Positions 56,225 through 64,000 of a stretch of DNA of 64,000 nucleotides are shown here, one piece after another. The position numbers and the translations under genes are program-made. Under the pieces are notes generated by a model that saw only the letters and a program-made list of their open reading frames with translations, did not search any database and was not told where the DNA came from. The first letter of the stretch is position 1. Each line of letters begins with the position of its first letter. The stretch comes from Aplidium turbinatum (lineage: Eukaryota; Chordata; Ascidiacea; Aplousobranchia; Polyclinidae), in the NCBI GenBank assembly GCA_918807975.1, contig OU964922.1, positions 27,578,329 through 27,642,328 on the forward strand. Reading direction: 5' to 3'.

Positions 56225-56595
56225 CTAAAATCACATCATGAGAAGCATGACCAACAAAAGGCTACTTGACCATACGAAAACAGAAGATTTTTTAACCATG
56301 ATAAAATTACATTCAATTGCAGCAATAATAAAATCAAAAGTTTTAAAACTGTTCGGCCACACTAAAAGATCACAATTCGAAATCAGCAAAGTTTGCACAG
56401 AAGGAAAAGTAGAAGGAAAAAGAAAACGTGGCAGACAACCAAAATGATGGCAAGACAACATCTAATCACGGACCGGACTCAACTTGGCGACACTGGGCGA
56501 GCTGGCTCAAAATCGCCACTCTTGTAAACAAATAACTCATGTTGATGTGCAATCTGCTGCAAGCTGAGATGATGACTGACTGATGATGATGATGA
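56225..56595 (+). mobile_element. LINE (family 2, RTE-like) 3' end
   Basis: The plus frame encodes MIKLHSIAAIIKSKVLKLFG, HTKRSQFEISKVCTEGKVEG then KRKRGRQPK, and on through a stop to LGELAQNRHSCKQITHVDV. It ends in a (GAT)n tail at 56578-56595. 5'-truncated. Confidence 0.75.
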
Positions 56596-57079
56596 TCCAT
56601 AAACAAAAAATACCTACAGGATTTACTTTCTTTAAGCGTGCTTGAACTGATACCTATAACTTTCCCAGATAACTTATGTTGGATACAACATCCTATGCCT
56701 AGCCAACGCAGATTTTGAAGTTAAGGTTCAGTTGTCAAGCAAAAATAGTTCCCTCTTAGCTAAAACAGCACCAGTTTTCAAGTTGAAACTATCAATACAA
56801 TCGAAACCGTTCAGTGATACAGAAATCATTTCAGCTTCAGATTTTACGTTTTGAAGCTGTTCAACATCGCCTACCTTAACACAAAAATGATTTGTTTTTG
56901 ATGAGAAGCATCGAGAGTGACATTGACAATGATTCAGAAATACTGGGAACTACGCACTTCATTTAAGAAATTGTTGATTAATGATTATTTAGTTGGTACA
57001 TTTTTACTTTAGTACTAAAAATGGGCCCCCTCCAAAAGTGCAAAAACAAAAAAACTACTCGTTTTTCTTTTACAATGTT

Positions 57080-57700
57080 TTGCTAGGGGGGAAACTGGCC
57101 CGACTTCCCCTCCCCTCTCGGAGCCACTGCTGGAGAAGCGTATTTGCAGTACTGTACACAAGCGCAGGGGCACTTGTACGCTGTACGCAGTATTGGAGTT
57201 TCGGATCCCCAAGTCGAACCAACTGAGCATCTGAGAAGGTTGATTCTTGCTGATGCTTTGGCACAATCTTAGTCACAATGTTTTCATACGTGAATTGCCG
57301 ATCTAGGGTCACTGCCAGGTATGTAGAGAAAGGATTCCATCTAAAGTAAGGGCCTCAAGCATGCTGGCTGCGGGCCCCATGCGGCATTCATTTAATCCTA
57401 AGATCTTTTTGAGTTTGAGACCCTTGATCTAGTCTAGAGTCTAGACCAGAGGGACTCGTAGCTGACGGTCAGCTTCCTTGTTGTTGAGGTGGAAAGGTGT
57501 GATTGTAGTTTTAGTTATGCTGAGTTTTAGTCTCCATTTCATGAAGTATTGTGAGATTAGCTTCATATCCTTGGTGAGGACATCTTATACCTTGGTCAGA
57601 TTTGTTTGTATATGGTAGTGTCAGATCGTTTGCATAACTGTACTGTGTGGTAATGCAAATATTGTATAATATGGGTGCTAAACAAGGTCGTGATAGGCCT
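57080..57700 (-). mobile_element. LINE (family 1) reverse-transcriptase region fragment
   Basis: Minus frames give QYSYANDLTLPYT (aligned with KYAYADDLALLHS; the second motif residue is Asn instead of Asp) and YLAVTLDRQFTYEN with ALVYSTANTLL (aligned with YLGITLDRSLTY). Interrupted by about 80 bases of foreign sequence around 57350-57430. Confidence 0.65.
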
Positions 57701-57849
57701 ACGTCATTCCTTAAACGACGGGGCGTCTGGATTGTTCGTCACTGGTTTTCAGGGTTCAGCACTCATGTGAGGTTTGGTGTGCTTTTGCTTGCGATGTGCA
57801 AATGCTTCATTTATGGTCCGGCATTTCACTGATACCACAAAAAACCAAA

Positions 57850-59500
57850 CGTTTGTACGAAAAAATGTTCGAATGACTTGCTAGCCGTCGGACACATTAT
57901 ATAAAATTAGGCCAACTTATCATTTTTTTGTCCGAATTTTAGGCCACCTGACAAACGTGATGAGAACGCGCCAAACAGCAAACTCAATGGCTGATGTAGT
58001 CTTTTGCTGCTTTCTATCTGTTAAAAGTTTTATTTTTTTTTAAGATGCTACTTTTTCCATATTGATTAGGCTATACTCGTAGGCTAATGTAGTAGCCTAT
58101 CTTCACAACAGACAAAATAAAAGTTCTTCTCCCTCTTTCCCTACTTTTAGTCTCACCACTACAGTTGGGCTGCAAACCAAGAGGTTATAAATCAATCAAT
58201 TAATGATTTATTTGCCAGAAATGGGAACAGTAGGCTACATATTCGAAATATGCAAGTTGTAGGCCTATAGCCTATACACTGCAAAAGTGGCACAAGTTCC
58301 CTTATTGACAGGGAGAAAGCGAAACGACCAAACGGTTTACTATAGTCAATTGTCACCATACAGAAATGATAATTTTGTCATTTCAGATACAAAAAAAATA
58401 TGTAAAAGAAAAATACATTGTTCTCGCTTTTCAACATAGGCTACACACCAAAGTATTTGAAATGAAGTTAAAACAAAATTTCAAGAAATAAGCACACATT
58501 GAATGTCCATATCATACAATTTACGATTATCCATAGCTTTGTAAAATTAGAGTTATCATCTCTTTAACAATGAAATGATAAGTTTATTCAGCTGCTTGGA
58601 ATCTGTGACCACTGACGACTATTGGTAGCCTACTATAAGTAGGTCTACCATTATGAATTTTTGTGCTTGATCGATTTACGAAATAGTTACAGCTGATCTG
58701 ATATGTTAGCCTATGCTATGCTTCTATTGTACTGTATAATAGCTGCATTGTTATATCAAAAAGAACAGAAAAGACAGAAATCTTAACCATTAGAAGGTTG
58801 GGCTCCTGGAGTCTTGCTCCGTTTGGGAGGGCTGTCGATTCTTCTTATGGTTTAGAAGTGATATCTCTGTTATTTTTTAAGGCACGATTTCAAAATTTAG
58901 GATTCACTTTGTAGCCTACAATTATTCACGCTGAGCATATCCGAAAATTAAAACTATGTGAATTTTAGAACTGCTGATATACGTTGAAATGTTGAGGTGA
59001 CTTATGACTGTAATTGTCGCGTGAGTTTACACATTATTTTTTAGTAAAGTAATGAAGAACATGCATTGCAATGTTGTGATTAAAATTTATTTACATAATT
59101 TTACATACAGCCAATTCCCTTCACGCTGTGAAGCAGTTAGGAAGGCCAAATTAATTACTTTCATCCAACTGGTGGGAAAATTTTGAACAATAGAATATCA
59201 AATATTTCAGAGGATGTGCTGAGAAATGCCTTATATCTCTCAATTTATAATCTTTTTTCGCTTAAAATTTCAGCTCAATAGAGGTGAATAAAAGGTAGGA
59301 AAAGTCAAGAAATGTTGTAGTCGCAGCCTCAGTGGTTTTAAAGATACAAGTGTTGATACAAAAGAGTTGAATTGACAGCCCCTCCCCCAACCTTTAAAGA
59401 GTTAAAGACAAATAAAAAACACACCAAAGAAAGTAGTCTACTTTAATGTGCAGTAGCGTACTGGTGCTGCATAAAACTAATTGTTTTAATACTATGTAGG
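57850..59500. other. Intergenic, nothing recognised
   Basis: AT-rich sequence with several tagcctac-type octamers. I see no gene and no element with definable ends. Confidence 0.45.
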
Positions 59501-59613
59501 TAGGCTATAGTCAGGGTTGAAAGTCGTTAGTCAAAAATAATGACTAGGCTATTTTACTAACTTATTCGATAGTGCCCAAAAAAGCAATGACTTTCCGTTA
59601 TCGATACTTATAA

Positions 59614-62225
59614 CTTAATTGCCACCACGTTGATTGGGGCTACAACACCACCAACACCGACGGAGAAAGCCTGGCCTCATGGTCAGCCAATAACAACCTC
59701 ACCCTACTGCACGATCCCAAGGGTGCAGCGAGCTTCTTCTCCGGACGCTGGAACACTGGTACAAACCCCGATCTGGCTTTCGCAAGTGATGACCCCGATA
59801 ATTGCCAACCGGACAGACGTGTGCTAGAGAAGTTCCCCAGGTCCCAACATCGACCCTCGATTATCACGGCTCCAACGCTCATAATGCCTGTCCCGAGCAA
59901 GCCTGTTAATCGATGGAACTTCAGAATGGCTAACTGGGAGTACTATAGCCTCCTCACCAATGAAGCCACACAGTATCTCCCATCCCCTCACACCAACAAC
60001 GTGGAAGAAGCCTACCAGGACTTTTGTGATGCAATAACATCAGCGGCAAAACAATCCATCCCCCGCGGCCGACGAAAGACCTACATACCGTGCTGGGATA
60101 AGGAGTGCGAAAGCCTCTACTCCGACTTCCTCCACGCCCCTCAGGGCAATGACACCAACAGCTCAGCCACAGCTCTGCTGGCAAGGCTGGACTTAAAGAG
60201 GAAGGAGCGCTGGACAGAAGCCGTTGAATCAATCGACTTCACGCACTCCAGCCGCATAGCATGGAGTACACTGAACAACCTAACTGGCAGATCACGTGCC
60301 TCTCGTCAACAATGTCCCGTTTCAGCAAACTCCATCGCCTCACAACTTGTGGAGAACGGGAAATACAAATCGAGAGACCGTGAATCTGATAGATCCGTCT
60401 TGCAAGAAATGACGGACCTCTGGAGGGTAACAACCCCAGACGGGGACAACATCTCGGGTGAGTTCACCCCGGAAGAATTTTCCGCCGCCCTCCAGCACAT
60501 AAAGCCAGGTAAAGCCCCGGGCCCTGACCACCTATGCCCGGAGTTGATACTCCATGCTGCTGCCCCCTTAAAGTCCTGGTTAAAAGACTTCCTTTCCTGC
60601 TGTTTGCGCCACCTGAGAATTCCCAGAATCTGGAGAAGAGCCCTTGTGGTTGCAGTCCCTAAGCCGAAGAAGCCCCCGGGGGACCCGAAGAGTTACCGTC
60701 CAATCTCACTGCTCTGCATCCCCTTCAAGATCCTCGAGAGACTCATCTACGCCCGTGTCGAACCAATAATAGATCCGCAGCTCCCCCGTGAACAAGCTGG
60801 TTTCCGACACGGACGATCAACCGTAGATCAGGTCACACTTATGACCCAAGACATTGAGGACAGCTTCTCGGCTAAGAAGAAGGCTGGCGCCGTGTTTGTT
60901 GATCTCACGGCTGCCTATGACACCGTATGGCATAGCGGCCTTACCTGCAAGTTACTCCGTCTGCTCCCTGACAGACACATGGTCCATATGATGATGGAAC
61001 TTGTGCAAAACCGCAGTTTTACCCTCACAACCGGTAGCGGTCGTCGAAGCAGACTACGCCGACTTAAAAACGGCGTCCCACAGGGCTCAGTCTTGGCTCC
61101 TCTCCTGTTCAACATATACACCTACGACTTTCCCCCCACCACCTCCAGGAAATATGCTTACGCAGACGACCTGGCACTCCTGCACTCAGCAGGAAACTGG
61201 CAGTCAGTGGAGAGGAACCTCAGCCAAGACATGCAAACACTATCAGCATACCTCCAGAAATGGAAGCTACAGCTCAGCAAGTCAAAGACAGTGTCGGCGG
61301 CCTTCCACCTTAACAACCGGGAGGCACAGCGTGAGATAAACATCAAGATTGATGGGGAACGCCTGCCCTACTGTGCCGAACCTACATACCTCGGCATAAC
61401 CCTGGACAGGTCACTCACGTACCGCCGGCACTTGAAGTCACTGCGCAAAAAACTATGTACACGCGTCGCACTTTTGAGGCTATTGGCGGGTTCCGGCTGG
61501 GGAGCTGGTGCTAAAACTCTTCGTACAGCTACCCAGCCCTTGTTCATTCCACCGCTGAGTACTGCGCGCCGGTCTGGTGTCGTAGTTCTCACACCCACCA
61601 GATTGATACCGCCATCAACGACGCACTGCGTACTGTGACTGGATGCCTGCGTCCCACTCCAACGGACTGCCTACCCATCCTAGCAGGCATCCAACCCGCT
61701 GAGCTACGCCGTAAAGGAGCCACGATTTCTCTCGCTCGCCGCGCTTTGGACCCCGACCATCTCCTCCATGCAACACTCAAGAGACCACCACCTATAAAGC
61801 AGCGGTTGAAATCAAGACGCCCCTTTGTGCCTGCCGCACAACAACTCCTTAAGAACGCAGAAGAACTTGGTTTAAGTGCGGCACACTGGACGAACCACAT
61901 GTGGAACACGGAGTGGCAAAATCACACCTCCACGCTCCGTGACTTCATACCCGACGCCGATCCCTGTCCACCAGGGATGTCCCTCGCAAGGCTTGCGTGG
62001 GTCAGGCTTAACCGCCTGCGAACTGGCGTCGGCCGCTTTCGTTCGGACATGCACAAGTGGGGCCTGGCTCCTTCATCAGAATGCGAGTGTGGTACCACGG
62101 AACAGACCGCAGACCATGTCATCCACCACTGCCTAACCCACCGGCCTCCACACGGTGCGCATGGTCTGAGAATCCTGGACGACGAGACTGCTGAGTGGCT
62201 GAAGATTTCCTGCCCTCCAATCTAG
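59614..62225 (+). pseudogene. LINE endonuclease/reverse-transcriptase ORF, 5'-truncated, one frameshift
   Basis: Endonuclease tail from NCHHVDWGYNTTNTDGES (start of the GDFN-HH motif) to PDRRVLEKFPRSQHRPSIIT, then reverse transcriptase: IKPGKAPGPDHLCPELI, PKSYRPISLL, QAGFRHGRSTVDQV, FVDLTAAYDTVWH, NGVPQGSVLAPLLFNIY and KYAYADDLALLHS (YADD near 61156). A single-base loss near 61535 shifts the frame; the protein resumes as VTGCLRPTPTDCLP, LNRLRTGVGRFRSDMHKWGL and CECGTTEQTADHVIHHC to a TAG at 62223. Apart from truncation and this shift the frame is open, so the copy is fairly young. Confidence 0.93.
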
Positions 62226-62260
62226 CCTGGAAAGATCGCTCATACGCCATCATCATCATC
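59614..62260 (+). mobile_element. LINE (family 1, Jockey/CR1 group), 5'-truncated, best copy
   Basis: A 14-bp target duplication, atcgatacttataa, flanks it exactly (59600-59613, 62261-62274). The copy starts inside the apurinic endonuclease domain and runs through reverse transcriptase and C-terminal motif to a (CAT)n tail. GC is far higher than in the surrounding DNA. It is inserted in the hAT MITE at 59512-62740. Confidence 0.93.
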
Positions 62261-62789
62261 ATCGATACTTATAAAAAGCAATGAATAGCAATTACTAAAA
62301 ATAATTAAAAAAATAACAAGCAACCCGCAAACTCGAAACAAACAAGCCCAAACTTTCGGGAAAACCGCAAGGTTCGCAACACTGTTAACGACTCTCACTG
62401 GCATGGTTTTTCTGAACTGTGTTGCTACAAAATTTTCCTTAATCCTTTAAAGTTCGAAAACCGAAAGGGGACTACAGTAGGTCGGATAGTAATCCGAAAA
62501 CTAAATCTCGTAAATTCGTTTTGACGACGAAGTAAGTAAACAACAAAAAATGATTCAGCAGTTCTCCTAAATATTGATTAGTGAAAAACAAATAATGATT
62601 TCGTTGCTTGCATAAAAAAGCAGTGAATAACGCGCATTCAATATTTATTTAAAAAAAGGAATGGATATAAGCATTTGATATTCAGAAAGCAACGAATAAT
62701 GCTATCGAATAGTGACAACTAGTGGTTACTTCCAACCCTGGCTATAATGCAGTAGGTCGCACCCTTTTTTATTTATTTATTGTGTTTGC

Positions 62790-63110
62790 ATCAGACTCAA
62801 GATGGTCCATATTACAATCATAACGTTATGATGATTATGTGCTTGATCAAATGCAGACGTTGGCGACCATTGTCTGGCGCTTTGTAATTTTTGTTATTAA
62901 ACTCCTTTGTGTTTTGCCAATTCCAGAACATTGTCGATACTTTTTTTTCTCTCCAACTGATCTTTAACATTCTTTTGAGAAACCACATTTCAGCAGCCTC
63001 TAATCTTTTCTTCATTTCATTACTTATCGTCCAGCAATCGCATTCGTCGGTTAAACTTGATTTTACATATGATTTTGAAACTTTAATTTTAGTTTTTAAT
63101 GTCATGTTGG
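62790..63110 (-). mobile_element. LINE (family 2, RTE-like) fragment
   Basis: Minus frame: DECDCWTISNEMKKRLEAAE, MWFLKRMLKISWREKK and FWNWQNTKE. Same protein region as the 6130-6410 piece (MWFYRRIPKIPWT) but a different subfamily. Confidence 0.72.
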
Positions 63111-63132
63111 GATTTTTTAAGACTGTAGCCTA

Positions 63133-63800
63133 CTGTCACAATCAATGTGCGAGGTTTCGCGACGGGCTGCTTTGTATCTTGACAGAACGTGCTGTTTTAA
63201 TTATGGAATTGTTGAGCGGTATGTTATTATCGGTCAATGACCAGTAGTAACCTTTGATTGTGAAATCGTTGTTATGTAACGTAATTCTAAATCATTCTGT
63301 AAGATGCGAATCTGGAACATTCTGTTGTTTTCACAATTGCCAATATCGTTTGTCATGATGTCACAAGGTTGTTTACCAACGGATCACTGATTGCGAAATC
63401 ATTATTTTGTAATGTATTTTCTAGAACCGTTAGGCTACCCTACGTGACAATCTAGAAACTTCTGCTTGTTTACGATTTAATGTTACTAGACCGAACAACC
63501 TTCTATAAATAGTGGTGTAATTTGCGTAATCATTATGAGTCATTATTATGGGAGTTGATTATTATGAGTTGATTGTGAGAGATCATTGTTGTAGTGGTGG
63601 CAGTTGGTAGTAGATGCAAAGATTATTGTTGATCGAGAGTTGAAGTTATTAAATACGAGCAAAGCAAAGTTGATGCTAATATAATTTCTGATTGAAATTA
63701 GAATCGTATGAGAAGCTGTGAGTGGATTACGTTAAACTCGATCAATAGTCGCAAGTATTGGAATCTATTGCTGTTTACTGTTACTTTGATTAATTGCTGG
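63133..63800 (+). repeat. Possible LTR of an LTR retrotransposon running off the right edge (fossil)
   Basis: Starts TGTCACAATC, has a good TATA box (tctataaatag, 63503-63513) and ends in a non-coding leader-like region. No second copy is in the window, so the call rests on layout only. It could also be ordinary intergenic DNA. Confidence 0.25.
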
Positions 63801-63883
63801 AAGTGGTGAACCATTCGTCGGAGTCCTTCAAGCGTGTTCATATATCATTTCACTAGCAGAACTATTTATCAGAAAAAAAGAAC

Positions 63884-64000
63884 ATCTTCAATTGTGTGGC
63901 TCTGGTCACTTCAATCGTGAGTCTGTAGTTACAGTACCATCTTCAATTGCGTTGGCTCTGGTCACTTCAATCGTGAGGTTGTAGTTACCCATCTTCAATT
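63884..64000. repeat. Tandem repeat, unit about 55 bp, cut by the window edge
   Basis: CATCTTCAATTG then TGGCTCTGGTCACTTCAATC and GTGAG..TGTAGTTAC occurs twice, and a third copy begins at the last bases. Confidence 0.8.

Larger units (their letters stand above)
59512..62740. mobile_element. hAT-type MITE split by a LINE
   Basis: Tips CAGGGTTGAAAGT and, inverted, CAGGGTTGGAAGT. Flanks gctatagt (59504-59511) and gctataat (62741-62748) differ at one of eight bases. Without the LINE and its duplication the MITE is about 568 bp and holds several ACTATTCGATAG-like and agcaatgaata-like internal repeats. Confidence 0.82.

Overview
The window is animal nuclear DNA: AT-rich, with split genes, introns of up to 7 kb and a dense layer of transposable elements. 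Most protein reading frames belong to mobile elements. The host genes are recognisable only by assembling small exons with consensus splice sites. The organism cannot be named from the sequence. The mix (fibrinogen-related receptors, BEL/Pao, Penelope-like elements, FLYWCH-type MULEs, many hAT elements) suits a marine invertebrate; an ascidian-like tunicate is one guess.

Host genes. Two paralogous genes lie tail to tail. Gene A (+ strand, coding exons 338-11929; its start lies left of the window) and gene B (- strand, 51562-20145; complete, 15 exons, about 495 residues) both encode type II membrane proteins. The order is cytoplasmic tail, one transmembrane segment, a short coiled stalk and a C-terminal fibrinogen-like (FBG) domain, as in vertebrate FIBCD1. 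All eight shared exons have the same phases, and seven have the same length to the base (155, 94, 60, 161, 97, 97 and 68 nt). Only the last exon differs (239 versus 275 nt). The cytoplasmic tail of gene B is built from six mini-exons (63, 81, 63, 57, 24, 66 nt), all phase 1-1 and multiples of three, so any subset could be skipped in frame.

Mobile layer. Gene A introns hold a LINE fragment, a hAT MITE, another TIR element, a Penelope-like palindrome with hammerhead-ribozyme cores, and tRNA-derived SINEs, one split by a CACTG foldback element. The 11.9-20.1 kb spacer holds LINE pieces, hAT elements and a palindromic element. Gene B introns hold two MULE copies (one with a DDE transposase remnant, one with a FLYWCH finger), two more Penelope-like inverted repeats with hammerhead cores, a hAT element carrying a solo LTR and a MITE, a three-deep hAT/MULE/hAT nest, and in intron 1 a young, broken BEL/Pao retrotransposon lying antisense to the gene. 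From 51.6 to 64 kb I find no host gene. That part holds decayed LINEs, MITEs, a tandem duplication, a hAT-type MITE split by a 2.6-kb 5'-truncated LINE, and at the right edge a possible LTR and a short tandem repeat.

If expressed, the two receptors would probably sit on a cell surface with the FBG domain outside, as candidate pattern-recognition or adhesion molecules. That role is inferred from the family.
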